Source of the DNA: Lachnospiraceae bacterium
GTDB lineage: Bacteria > Bacillota > Clostridia > Lachnospirales > Lachnospiraceae
DNA length: 64,000 nucleotides
Reading direction: 5' to 3'
NCBI GenBank assembly: GCA_017468395.1
Contig: JAFUIR010000021.1
Coordinates: 83,912-147,911 of the forward strand
In this document: one piece after another, positions 51,116 through 59,530 of the stretch
How positions within the stretch are numbered: the first letter of the stretch is position 1
Layout: each line of letters begins with the position of its first letter
Made by a program: the position numbers and the translations under genes
The notes under the pieces: generated by a model
What the model saw: only the letters and a program-made list of their open reading frames with translations
What the model was told of the DNA's origin: nothing
The model's database searches: none

Positions 51116-53735
51116 ACCAGTTTTCTCCCGTATGCAAATCTACTTCCAAAGAAACAGCCAGTTTTGCTGCATTTTTCATATTATCTTCCAGCAGTTTTTT
51201 AACCTGCTCCGTTTCCTCTATTACCGTTTCAATTAAAAGTTCATCGTGAACCTGTAAAATCAGTTTCGATTTCAGTCCCTGGGCTTTCAGTTCACGCCAC
51301 ACATTAATCATGGCAATCTTTATGATGTCCGCTGCCGTTCCCTGAATGGGTGAATTCATGGCCACACGCTCTCCGAAAGAACGCTGCATGAAATTACTGC
51401 TTGCAAGTTCCGGTACCGGTCTTTTTCTGCCAAACATAGTCGTCACATAGCCATCTTTTTTGGCTCTTTCCACCGTCTCATCCAAAAAGGTTTTTACCTT
51501 TGGATAAGTGGCAAAATACTGGTCAATATAAGCCGCTGCCTCCTTGCGGGTAATGCTCAAATCCTGGCTAAGACCAAAGGAACTGATACCATACACAATG
51601 CCAAAGTTTACGGCCTTGGCATTTCTGCGTTGCAAGTCCGTTACCTCGGAAAGGGGCGTATGGAATACCTTGGCCGCAGTAATTCTGTGGATATCCTCGT
51701 CCATGCGGTAAGCCTCAATAAGCTGCTCGTCCGCAGACATATGTGCCAGCACCCGCAGTTCTATCTGGGAATAGTCCGCATCCATGAGCACACAGCCCTC
51801 TTTGGGCACAAAAACTTTCCGGATTCTTCTGCCCAGTTCCATGCGCATGGGAATGTTCTGGAGGTTCGGCTCCGTGGAACTGATTCTGCCCGTAGCGGTA
51901 ATGGTCTGGTTAAAGTTACTGTGAATCCTCTTATCCTCTCCGATAAATGCCGCAAGCCCGTCTGCATAAGTGGACTTTAACTTTGTAAGGGTACGGTATT
52001 CCAAAATATCCGACACAAAGGGATAATCAACAGCCAGTTTTTCCAGCACATCCGCCGCCGTGGAATAACCGGTTTTGGTTTTCTTTCCCCCGGGAATTTT
52101 CATCTTTTCAAACAAAATTTCACCCAGTTGCTTAGGGGAATTAATATTAAAATCTTCCCCTGCCGCTTCATGAATACTATCTTCTAACTGTTTGATTCTG
52201 CCCGTCAGCGCCTCTCCGTAAGCCTTTAACTCTTCCGGGCGCACAAGCACGCCTTCTTTTTCCATTTCATAAAGAACCAACGACAAGGGCATTTCCACAT
52301 CCCGCATCAGGGAAAACATGCCGGTATTTTGCAATTTTTCCTGTAATACGGCTTTTGCCTTCCATGCCACATAGGCGCCCCGGCAAACATATCCGATACA
52401 CTTGTCCGGCTCCTTTTCATAAACAGATGCCAACGTTTCTTTGCCCAAAACCTCCGCCTTTCCGGGAATCATCATGGAAAGATGCTCAGAGGCGATGGTC
52501 TCCAAATCGTAATCGTTTTTCAGGGGATTCAGCAAATATGCCCCTATCAATATGTCAAAATAGTTGTCCGTATTTTCTCGGTTTAAATAACAGTAATCCT
52601 TTTTAATATCAAATGCACTGATTTTACTTTCACCGGAAAGTTCGCACATTTTGTCTGCCAAATAATTCTCCGTCACAAATCCCTGTACCGGAATAAAACA
52701 GATTTGTTCTTCGCCGCTGCAAAGTGCAGCTCCAAGAAGACTGCCTTTTTCATGCAAAAGAAAAATTCCCACTTCTGCGCCTTTAAGGCTTGCAAATACA
52801 CTTTCCGCCTCTGCAAAATCTTCCGCCACCGAAATTTTTTCCGCAAAATTATCCTTGGTATCCTCCGGCGCATCAAAACGGCTCAGCATATTTTTAAACT
52901 CCAGTTCCTTACAAAGAGCATAGGCTTTTGTTGTAAAATACCCTTCTGCTTTGGAAGACTCATAATTCAGTTCCACGTCGCTGTCAGTCTTGATGGTGGC
53001 TAGGACTTTACTAAGGTCCGCCAAATGGCGGTTCTCCTTCAACGTCTCTTTGATGGACTTCTTTGTGATCTCTTCAATATGCTCGTAAATGCCTTCAATG
53101 GAACCATATTCCACCATAAGAGAGGTTGCGGTCTTTTCACCCACTTTGGGCACACCCGGAATATTGTCTGCTGTATCACCCATCAAAGCTTTCAGTTCAA
53201 TAAATTGCAGCGGTGTGACCTGATACTTTTCCAGCACATCCTTCGCATAATAGTCCTCAATCTCTGTTTTTCCCATTTTGGTCTTGGGAATGCGGATTTT
53301 GATATGCTCCGAGGCAATCTGCAAAAGGTCTCTGTCACCGGAAACCAAGGATACTTCCATCCCCTGCTTTTCTGCCTTTTTGGCAAGAGTACCCAAAATA
53401 TCATCTGCTTCCAGTCCTGCCTGCTCCATGATGGTAATTTCCATGGCAAGGAGCAATTCTTTCAGCACCGGCATCTGTTCGCGCAGTTCCTCCGGCATAG
53501 GCTTTCGGGTTCCCTTATACTCTTTATACATTTCATGTCTGAAAGTAGGCGCCTTTACATCGAAAGCCACCGCAAGATACTGCGGCTTTTCCTCTTCAAG
53601 AATCTTGAATAAAATATTCAAAAAGCCATATATTGCGTTAGTATGAAGTCCCTTTGCGTTGGTCAGTTCCGGCACTCCGTAAAAGGCTCTGTTTAAAATG
53701 CTATGTCCGTCTATTAAGACCAGTTTTTCACTCAT
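51102..53735 (-). CDS. polA: DNA polymerase I
   Basis: Repair and Okazaki-fragment polymerase of 877 residues. Residues 1-290 are the 5'-3' exonuclease (LVLIDGHSILNRAFYG, GLEADDILGTLAK, VSGDRDLLQI). The middle domain (about 300-480) keeps the fold but lacks the usual DxE motif of a proofreading exonuclease, as in Bacillus PolI. The polymerase domain has MDADYSQIELRVLAHMS, RRNAKAVNFGIVYGISSFGLS and VHDELLIE. It lies downstream of the zinc-finger membrane protein gene. Confidence 0.97.
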   Translation of the reverse strand: MSEKLVLIDGHSILNRAFYGVPELTNAKGLHTNAIYGFLNILFKILEEEKPQYLAVAFDVKAPTFRHEMYKEYKGTRKPMPEELREQMPVLKELLLAMEITIMEQAGLEADDILGTLAKKAEKQGMEVSLVSGDRDLLQIASEHIKIRIPKTKMGKTEIEDYYAKDVLEKYQVTPLQFIELKALMGDTADNIPGVPKVGEKTATSLMVEYGSIEGIYEHIEEITKKSIKETLKENRHLADLSKVLATIKTDSDVELNYESSKAEGYFTTKAYALCKELEFKNMLSRFDAPEDTKDNFAEKISVAEDFAEAESVFASLKGAEVGIFLLHEKGSLLGAALCSGEEQICFIPVQGFVTENYLADKMCELSGESKISAFDIKKDYCYLNRENTDNYFDILIGAYLLNPLKNDYDLETIASEHLSMMIPGKAEVLGKETLASVYEKEPDKCIGYVCRGAYVAWKAKAVLQEKLQNTGMFSLMRDVEMPLSLVLYEMEKEGVLVRPEELKAYGEALTGRIKQLEDSIHEAAGEDFNINSPKQLGEILFEKMKIPGGKKTKTGYSTAADVLEKLAVDYPFVSDILEYRTLTKLKSTYADGLAAFIGEDKRIHSNFNQTITATGRISSTEPNLQNIPMRMELGRRIRKVFVPKEGCVLMDADYSQIELRVLAHMSADEQLIEAYRMDEDIHRITAAKVFHTPLSEVTDLQRRNAKAVNFGIVYGISSFGLSQDLSITRKEAAAYIDQYFATYPKVKTFLDETVERAKKDGYVTTMFGRKRPVPELASSNFMQRSFGERVAMNSPIQGTAADIIKIAMINVWRELKAQGLKSKLILQVHDELLIETVIEETEQVKKLLEDNMKNAAKLAVSLEVDLHTGENWYEAK

Positions 53736-53753
53736 AAATCAAATACCCTTCCA

Positions 53754-54074
53754 TTACATTGTGAGCACATATGCGATAACAACTATTCCCAGAATCGCAA
53801 CTATCCCCAGCGTAATTCCAAGATATTTTACCGCATTATGTCTGCGGAGCCCCCGCAGTGCCCCCGCCATTCTAACATCCAATTCCTTTTGTAAATCAAA
53901 GGCACCGCCTTCCACCAGTCTGGCCATACCTTCTGCCACCAAAAACTGAATGGTCAGTTCCTCTCGGCAATCCTCGCAATTTTCTACATGTTCTACGAAC
54001 TCACTCAGTTCTTTGTATTCCAATTGATTTTTAATAAAATCCGGTATTTTTTTCTCAAATTCTTTACAGTTCAT
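53754..54074 (-). CDS. Zinc-finger (zf-HC2) anti-sigma-like membrane protein
   Basis: A 106-residue protein. Its N-terminus has the anti-sigma zinc motif: Cys3 (MNCKEFEKKIP), then HVENCEDC with H29, C33 and C36. One transmembrane segment near the C-terminus (YLGITLGIVAILGIVVIAYVLTM) ends the protein, so no extracytoplasmic sensor domain exists. Such proteins usually bind an ECF sigma factor encoded alongside, but none is present here. It lies 18 bases upstream of polA. A direct role in sigma control is therefore only an inference from the motif. Confidence 0.8.
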   Translation of the reverse strand: MNCKEFEKKIPDFIKNQLEYKELSEFVEHVENCEDCREELTIQFLVAEGMARLVEGGAFDLQKELDVRMAGALRGLRRHNAVKYLGITLGIVAILGIVVIAYVLTM

Positions 54075-54147
54075 ATACTGCCCCCATTAAAGCATATGTA
54101 AAACAACATACTATATAAACTATACAACAATTTAATAAAAAACGCTA

Positions 54148-54187
54148 TAAAAAAATCGCTGAACCTCTTATACAAGAAATCCAACGA
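54148..54187 (-). terminator. Rho-independent terminator of the tRNA-Leu gene
   Basis: A 14-bp stem with several G-T pairs and a 4-base loop, then seven T on the minus strand. It begins 10 bases after the tRNA 3' end. Confidence 0.75.
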
Positions 54188-54196
54188 CCTTTATAC

Positions 54197-54279
54197 TGCC
54201 GGCGGTGGGACTTGAACCCACACGTTGTTGCCAACAACAGATTTTGAGTCTGCCTCGTCTGCCATTCCGACACACCGGC
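54197..54279 (-). tRNA. tRNA-Leu (anticodon CAA)
   Basis: An 83-base class II tRNA. The acceptor stem pairs GCCGGTG with CGCCGGC (one G-T pair), the anticodon loop reads CTCAAAA with anticodon CAA for UUG, a long variable arm (TTGTTGGCAACAA) is present, and the T arm contains GGTTCAAGTCC. CCA is not encoded. Confidence 0.95.
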
Positions 54280-54304
54280 TTGCTTGTCATTTGCGACGAA
54301 AATT

Positions 54305-54333
54305 ATAATAACATACTTCTCGCCGCTTGACAA
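54305..54333 (-). promoter_or_regulatory. Sigma-A type promoter for tRNA-Leu
   Basis: On the minus strand: TTGTCA, 17-bp spacer, TATTAT, about 25 bases upstream of the mature tRNA 5' end. Confidence 0.75.
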
Positions 54334-54370
54334 GTGATTTTGTAAAAATTGTTTAAATATTTGCTACAAA

Positions 54371-55645
54371 TTATGCATCCCAGTTCATTTTATGAAAGAT
54401 ATCAAAGCAATCAAAGGTTGCAAAATAGTCTTTCGGTGTCTCTGCCCTGCGGATTAACTGCACACTGCCATCTTCTTTCAGCAAAAGTTCTGCAGATTTT
54501 AATTTACCGTTATAGTTATAGCCCATAGCGAAACCGTGGGCACCGGTATCATGAATAGCCAGATAATCCCCTTTTTCAATCTGCGGCAGCATTCTGTCGA
54601 TGGCAAATTTATCATTATTTTCGCACAAAGATCCAACCACATCATATTTAAAATCACAGGGCGCATTTTCTTTACCAAGTACCGTAATGTGATGGTACGC
54701 ACCATACATTGCAGGGCGCATAAGATTTACTGCGCAGGCATCCACACCGATATATTCTTTGTAGGTATGTTTTTCATGAATGGCTTTGGTTATCAGATGT
54801 CCGTAAGGAGCCATCATAAAACGTCCCAGTTCGGTGTAAATTGCCACATCTCCCATGCCTGCGGGCACAAGTACCTCTTCAAATACCTTGCGGACACCAT
54901 CGCCGATTACACGAATATCATTGGCTGCCTGATCCGGCTTGTAAGGAATACCGATACCGCCGGACAGATTAATAAAGGAAATATGGGCACCGGTCTCTTT
55001 TTGCAGTTTTACAGCCAATTCAAACATGGTTCTTGCCAGTGTAGGATAATATTCATTGGTCACAGTGTTACTTGCAAGGAATGCATGAATACCGAAATTC
55101 TTTGCGCCTTTTTCCTTTAACACCTTGAATCCTTCAAACAACTGCTCTGTGGTGAAACCATATTTGGAATCGCCGGGGTTGTCCATAATGTCATTGGCAA
55201 TGGAGAAATATCCACCGGGATTGTAACGGCAACTGATGGTTTCCGGTATATATCCTAAAGTCTTTTCCAAAAAGTCAATATGTGTAAAATCATCCAAATT
55301 AATGATTGCGCCCAGTTTTGCAGCATATTCATACTCATGGGCAGGGGTTTCATTAGAAGAAAACATAATGTCCTCTCCTTTTACTCCCATGGCTTCACTG
55401 AGCATCAGTTCTGTCAGAGAGGAACAGTCACATCCGCATCCATACTCTCTCAAAATATTAATCAAAAAAGGATTGGGAGTTGCTTTTACCGCAAAAAATT
55501 CCTTGTATCCTTTATTCCATGCAAATGCTTCCTTCAGGGCTTTCGCATTTTCTCTGATGCCTTTTTCATCATAGATATGGAAAGGTGTGGGATAAGTTTT
55601 TGAAATTTCTTCAATCATCTCTTTTGTTACAAACGCTTTTTTCAT
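54371..55645 (-). CDS. lysA: Diaminopimelate decarboxylase
   Basis: A PLP enzyme making lysine from meso-diaminopimelate. The 424 residues contain the PLP lysine K54 in FFAVKATPNP, the substrate-specificity region with HAFLASNTV, the phosphate-binding SGGIGIPY, and C-terminal VVGSLCENNDKFA and IHDTGAHGFAMGYNYNG. The CEN motif (SLCENNDKF) contributes the second active-site half across the dimer. It is monocistronic, with its own promoter and no recognisable lysine riboswitch in the short leader. Confidence 0.93.
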   Translation of the reverse strand: MKKAFVTKEMIEEISKTYPTPFHIYDEKGIRENAKALKEAFAWNKGYKEFFAVKATPNPFLINILREYGCGCDCSSLTELMLSEAMGVKGEDIMFSSNETPAHEYEYAAKLGAIINLDDFTHIDFLEKTLGYIPETISCRYNPGGYFSIANDIMDNPGDSKYGFTTEQLFEGFKVLKEKGAKNFGIHAFLASNTVTNEYYPTLARTMFELAVKLQKETGAHISFINLSGGIGIPYKPDQAANDIRVIGDGVRKVFEEVLVPAGMGDVAIYTELGRFMMAPYGHLITKAIHEKHTYKEYIGVDACAVNLMRPAMYGAYHHITVLGKENAPCDFKYDVVGSLCENNDKFAIDRMLPQIEKGDYLAIHDTGAHGFAMGYNYNGKLKSAELLLKEDGSVQLIRRAETPKDYFATFDCFDIFHKMNWDA

Positions 55646-55702
55646 GACTTATTTCCTTTCAGTAAAAATCAATTTCTGCCTCTTGCGGAAATTCTCAGAA
55701 AC

Positions 55703-55732
55703 AATATACCCCGTGCAGACGATAAATGTCAA
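55703..55732 (-). promoter_or_regulatory. Sigma-A type promoter for lysA
   Basis: On the minus strand: TTGACA, 18-bp spacer, TATATT, giving a leader of about 50 bases. That is too short for a lysine riboswitch. Confidence 0.7.
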
Positions 55733-55751
55733 CTTATATTGCTATTTTCTA

Positions 55752-55779
55752 TTGATATATTTTGCCCATGTGGTAAAAT
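55752..55779 (+). promoter_or_regulatory. Sigma-A type promoter for the MATE transporter gene
   Basis: TTGATA, 16-bp spacer, TAAAAT, about 60 bases upstream of the start codon and divergent from the lysA promoter. Confidence 0.6.
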
Positions 55780-55841
55780 GCTTTTGAATTTTGTGATTTA
55801 TACTCTATTTAAGATGAAATTAAAGATGAAAGGAAGTTGTC

Positions 55842-57176
55842 ATGAAAAATCTGACCTCCGGAAGACCTATCAAATTGATTTTACTGTTTGCAATTCCCCT
55901 TTTTATCGGGCAATTGTTTCAATTATTTTATAGTTTGGTTGACACACGTATTGTAGGCTCTACCCTGGGAGAAACATCCTTGGCCGCAGTCGGCGCCACC
56001 ACTACCTTAAGCGATTTACTGGTCAGTTTGGTAAACGGGACCACCAATGGCTTTGCCATCATTATTGCCACATTTTTTGGTGCCAAGGATGAAACAAACA
56101 TGAAAAAAGCGATTGCCGGCACATCCGTTTTGGCAATCGGTGCCACACTGATAATCAGTGGTGTTACTTTGCTTTTCCTTTCTCCTATCCTTAGACTTTT
56201 AAATATTGAGGCGGAGATTCTTCCCCAATCCAAAGCTTATATCAGCATTATTTTGGCAGGATTGATTGCTTCCACACTATACAACCTGTGTGCGTCCATT
56301 CTCCGTGCCATAGGGGATTCTTTCACACCGCTTTTATTTTTGATTTTGGCTTCTTTTTTAAATATTTTGGGTGATTATGCCTTTATTCTGTTCTTTGATA
56401 TGGGAGTTGCCGGTGCTGCACTTGCCACAGTACTGTCCCAGGCATTTTCCGCTCTTCTTTGCTTCATTTACATGCGAAAAAAATATCCCATGCTTTCCCT
56501 GTCCAAAGAAGATTTTGTCTTTTCCAAAGACATTTACAAAAAACTTCTTCATACAGGTCTTTCCATGGGATTTATGTCTTCCTTTGTAAGTTTAGGTACA
56601 CTGTCGCTCCAGACCAGCATCAACACTTTTGGTACAAATATTATTGTAGCCCATACCGCTGCCCGCAAAATCACCTCAATTTATATGTTGCCCTTCGCCG
56701 TGTGCGGTGTGACTTTGGCAACCTACTGCGGTCAGAACTTAGGAGCAGGTAAATATTCCCGCATCAAAAAGGGAATCCTCGACACAGTGCTTTTAAACTT
56801 CGGTTGGTGCGCCGTGGTAATATTATCCGCCTTCACCATCGCACCATTTTTAGTAAAGATGGTAACTGCCACCGTGAATACGGAAATTATTGAAACTGCT
56901 ACGTTATATCTGAAAATCAACACTGCCTTTTATTTAGTTCCGGCTGTCATTTGTCTGTTTAGAAACAGTATGCAGGGCTTTGGTGATAATACTACCCCGG
57001 TTATTTCCAGTTCCTTAGAGTTAATCGGTAAAGTAGCAATTGCCTTCTTCCTTGCACCGGCCATCGGCTACATGGGCATTATCGTTTCAGAGCCTATCGT
57101 ATGGTGCATCATGGTCATCCCCTTAATTGTGGGCATGATACGGAATCCCATTTTCAAAATGCCCGACAAAGAATAA
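55842..57176 (+). CDS. MATE family efflux transporter
   Basis: A 444-residue membrane protein with about 12 transmembrane segments in two related halves, typical of cation-coupled multidrug and toxin extruders. Characteristic stretches are GRPIKLILLFAIPLFIGQLFQLFYSLVD and VDTRIVGSTLGETSLAAVGA near the start, and RNSMQGFGDNTTPVISSSLELIGKV in the second half. AAAGGAAG precedes the ATG. It stands alone and is followed by the large inverted-repeat element. Substrate unknown. Confidence 0.93.
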   Translation: MKNLTSGRPIKLILLFAIPLFIGQLFQLFYSLVDTRIVGSTLGETSLAAVGATTTLSDLLVSLVNGTTNGFAIIIATFFGAKDETNMKKAIAGTSVLAIGATLIISGVTLLFLSPILRLLNIEAEILPQSKAYISIILAGLIASTLYNLCASILRAIGDSFTPLLFLILASFLNILGDYAFILFFDMGVAGAALATVLSQAFSALLCFIYMRKKYPMLSLSKEDFVFSKDIYKKLLHTGLSMGFMSSFVSLGTLSLQTSINTFGTNIIVAHTAARKITSIYMLPFAVCGVTLATYCGQNLGAGKYSRIKKGILDTVLLNFGWCAVVILSAFTIAPFLVKMVTATVNTEIIETATLYLKINTAFYLVPAVICLFRNSMQGFGDNTTPVISSSLELIGKVAIAFFLAPAIGYMGIIVSEPIVWCIMVIPLIVGMIRNPIFKMPDKE

Positions 57177-57189
57177 CCCTCTGTATATA

Positions 57190-57436
57190 AAAAGAGACTT
57201 TGATAACATGATAATAACTGAGCGGGTGTAAACATTTTTGCCACAGCCCCTTGAAAAACGTCAGTACTTAGATGGCAAGCGAATGCTTTGCCGCCAAAGG
57301 CTTGCTTGCAAGGATTTTGGTGGCGAAGTATTTGGTTGGCATCTTATGTACTGCTACGTTTTTCACGGAACGAGAGTGTGGCTGTGAAAAAAATTGTTTA
57401 CACCCGCTCTAATATTATCACTTTATATATAAGTCT
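57190..57436. repeat. About 250-bp imperfect inverted-repeat element (MITE-like or structured RNA)
   Basis: The two halves are imperfect reverse complements. Matching blocks, outermost to inner: AAAAAGAGACTT; TGATAATA; AGCGGGTGTAAACA; a T run with CACAGCC; TGAAAAACGT; CAGTAC; AAGATG/TAGATGG. The right arm has extra sequence between CACAGCC and TGAAAAACGT. The centre is near 57313 (CTTGCTTGCAAG). No direct target repeat, transposase or promoter is obvious. Both strands are open across the centre: plus strand ATG at 57272 to TAA at 57412 (46 codons), minus strand a 24-codon frame; I do not call either a gene. It lies between the convergent MATE and ung genes and may also terminate both. I infer a mobile or dispersed element, not proven here. 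Confidence 0.7.
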
Positions 57437-57440
57437 CTTT

Positions 57441-58115
57441 TTAGATATCTTCTATCTGCCAATCTATGGGCTCTAATCCGTTCTCTTTTAAAAATTCATT
57501 GGTTTTGCTGAAATGCTTACATCCAAAGAATCCTCTGTATGCCGACAAAGGACTGGGATGGGGAGCCTCCAAAATCAAATGTTTCGGATTGTTCAGCATG
57601 CTTTTTTTCATCTGCGCAGGTTTCCCCCAAAGCAAATACACAATAGGTCTGTCCTGCTCATTAAGGGCTCGTATCGCTGCATCCGTAAACTTTTCCCAGC
57701 CTTTCCCGTGATGGGAATTGGCCATATGTGCACGCACCGTAAGCACTGTATTAAGCATCAGTACCCCTTGGGATGCCCATTTTACCAAATAACCGTTGTT
57801 TGGAATCTTGCACCCCAAATCATCCCGAAGTTCCTGATATATATTTACCAAAGAAGGGGGGATGTCCACATCAGGCTTTACGGAAAAACATAATCCATGG
57901 GCCTGACCATCATTATGATAAGGGTCTTGTCCGATAATGACCACTTTCACATCCTTTAACGGTGCCAGATGAAAAGCATTAAAAATATCATCTGCCGGCG
58001 GAAAAATTTGTCTGGTATTGTATTCTTCCCTTACAAATTTATATAGTTCTGTATAATAGGGTTTCTTAAATTCGCCGCCAATGGCCTCCAGCCAGTCATT
58101 AGAAATCATTGCCAT
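57441..58115 (-). CDS. ung: Uracil-DNA glycosylase
   Basis: Removes uracil from DNA as the first step of base-excision repair. From the ATG at 58115 it has 224 residues. The catalytic motif is IIGQDPYHNDGQAHGLCFSV with D64, and the second motif is APHPSPLSAYRGFFGCKHF. A TTG four codons upstream is in frame; AGGAAGG lies 13 bases before the chosen ATG, so the start is approximate. It lies 18 bases after hisF and its stop is 4 bases from the inverted-repeat element. Confidence 0.95.
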   Translation of the reverse strand: MAMISNDWLEAIGGEFKKPYYTELYKFVREEYNTRQIFPPADDIFNAFHLAPLKDVKVVIIGQDPYHNDGQAHGLCFSVKPDVDIPPSLVNIYQELRDDLGCKIPNNGYLVKWASQGVLMLNTVLTVRAHMANSHHGKGWEKFTDAAIRALNEQDRPIVYLLWGKPAQMKKSMLNNPKHLILEAPHPSPLSAYRGFFGCKHFSKTNEFLKENGLEPIDWQIEDI

Positions 58116-58133
58116 GTTCTTTACCAAACCTTC

Positions 58134-58895
58134 CTATAAACGCACGGAAACGCCCTTATTATGAAGGTATTCTTTCACCTGTTTAATTTCCAGTTCTTTA
58201 TAGTGGAACAAGGACGCCGCCAAAGCCGCTTCTGCGCCGCCCACCGTAAGCGCCTCGTAAAAATGCTCCATGGTTCCTGCACCGCCGGAAGCAATAACGG
58301 GAATGTTTACTGCTTGCGCAATCTGACTAGTCAAATCCAAATCATATCCGTTCTTGGTACCGTCACCGTCCATACTTGTAAGCAAAATCTCTCCTGCTCC
58401 AAGTTTTTCCGCTTTCATAGCCCATTCTACAGCATCAATCCCCATATCTACACGGCCACCGTTTTTATAAATATTCCAGCCGCTTCCATCTTCACGTCTT
58501 TTAGCATCAATGGCTACCACCACGCACTGACTGCCAAATTTGTCCGCCGCCTGGGAAATCAATGTGGGATTCATAATTGCCGCAGAATTTACGGATATTT
58601 TATCTGCGCCCTCTCTAAGAATCATTTTGAAATCCTCAACCGTACGGATTCCGCCACCCACTGTAAACGGAATAAATACCTGACTTGCAACCTGGCGAAC
58701 CCATTCAAGTTGGGTCGAACGGGAATCTGCCGAAGCCGTAATATCCAGAAAAACCACCTCATCCGCACCGGCTTTATCATAAGCAGCCGCTACCTGCGCT
58801 GGCTCTCCTGCATCACGCAAATTTACAAAGTTGACACCTTTTACGACCCTGCCGTCCTTTACATCCAGACAGGGAATAATTCTCTTTGTATGCAT
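58134..58895 (-). CDS. hisF: Imidazole glycerol phosphate synthase cyclase subunit HisF
   Basis: The TIM-barrel cyclase half of IGP synthase, which uses ammonia from HisH to make imidazole glycerol phosphate and AICAR. The 253 residues have the catalytic D11 ([16 protein letters not shown]) and D130 (VVVAIDAKR), with phosphate-binding TVGGGIRT and IASGGAGT. It abuts hisH with no intergenic base, so the two subunits are made together. Other his genes are absent from the window. Confidence 0.97.
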   Translation of the reverse strand: MHTKRIIPCLDVKDGRVVKGVNFVNLRDAGEPAQVAAAYDKAGADEVVFLDITASADSRSTQLEWVRQVASQVFIPFTVGGGIRTVEDFKMILREGADKISVNSAAIMNPTLISQAADKFGSQCVVVAIDAKRREDGSGWNIYKNGGRVDMGIDAVEWAMKAEKLGAGEILLTSMDGDGTKNGYDLDLTSQIAQAVNIPVIASGGAGTMEHFYEALTVGGAEAALAASLFHYKELEIKQVKEYLHNKGVSVRL

Positions 58896-59516
58896 TTATT
58901 TGTCCTCCCTGCCGATTTCAATGAAATTCTTTAAAATGGTCATTCCAACGCCGGAACTTTTTTCCGGATGGAACTGACAGGCAAATACATTGTCTTTTTC
59001 TACAGAAGCCTGAATTTGCACTCCATACTCTGTTTCTGCCACCACTATGGAAGGTTCCTTTGCCTGCAAATAATAAGAATGTACAAAATAAACATAAGAA
59101 TTTTCAGGAATACCTTTGTACAATCTGCCTTCATTAGGATAAGTCAAAGAATTCCAGCCGATATGGGGGATTTTCAAACCTTCCCCATCAGGAATCCTGA
59201 CAATGCGACCTTTCAAAACTCCAAGACCATCCACTCCCGGACTTTCTTCACTGCTTTCAAACAAAAGTTGCAGTCCCAAACAAATGCCCAAAAAGGGAGT
59301 TCCTTTTTCTACAATTTTATGTATAACATCCACCAGTCCATATCCGTGCAGTTTTGCCATGGCATCCCCAAAAGCGCCAACTCCGGGAAGTATTACTTTT
59401 TCTGCATTTAAAAGTATCTCGGGCTCTCTCGTTAAAATGGCTTCTTCACCTAAATACTCCAATGCCTTTTCTACACTTTTTACATTTCCGGCATCATAAT
59501 CAATGATTGCTATCAT
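58896..59516 (-). CDS. hisH: Imidazole glycerol phosphate synthase glutaminase subunit HisH
   Basis: The glutamine amidotransferase half of IGP synthase. The 206 residues carry the class I triad: C79 in LGICLGLQLLFE, and H183 and E185 in ACQFHPEKSS. PGVGAFGDAM is the oxyanion-strand region. It precedes hisF directly and follows the acidic membrane protein gene by 14 bases. Confidence 0.97.
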   Translation of the reverse strand: MIAIIDYDAGNVKSVEKALEYLGEEAILTREPEILLNAEKVILPGVGAFGDAMAKLHGYGLVDVIHKIVEKGTPFLGICLGLQLLFESSEESPGVDGLGVLKGRIVRIPDGEGLKIPHIGWNSLTYPNEGRLYKGIPENSYVYFVHSYYLQAKEPSIVVAETEYGVQIQASVEKDNVFACQFHPEKSSGVGMTILKNFIEIGREDK

Positions 59517-59530
59517 ATTTTTGTCCTACC

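Noticed and set aside
53754-55645. Mobile-element insertion at tRNA-Leu
   Set aside because: The tRNA has its own promoter and terminator and both flanks are ordinary core genes; no integrase or attachment-site duplication is visible.
55646-55702. Lysine riboswitch upstream of lysA
   Set aside because: The predicted leader is only about 50 bases, far shorter than the lysine riboswitch, and no matching motif is seen.
57272-57412. 46-codon plus-strand gene inside the inverted repeat
   Set aside because: No ribosome-binding site; the frame may be a by-product of the palindrome, so it is described only within the repeat.
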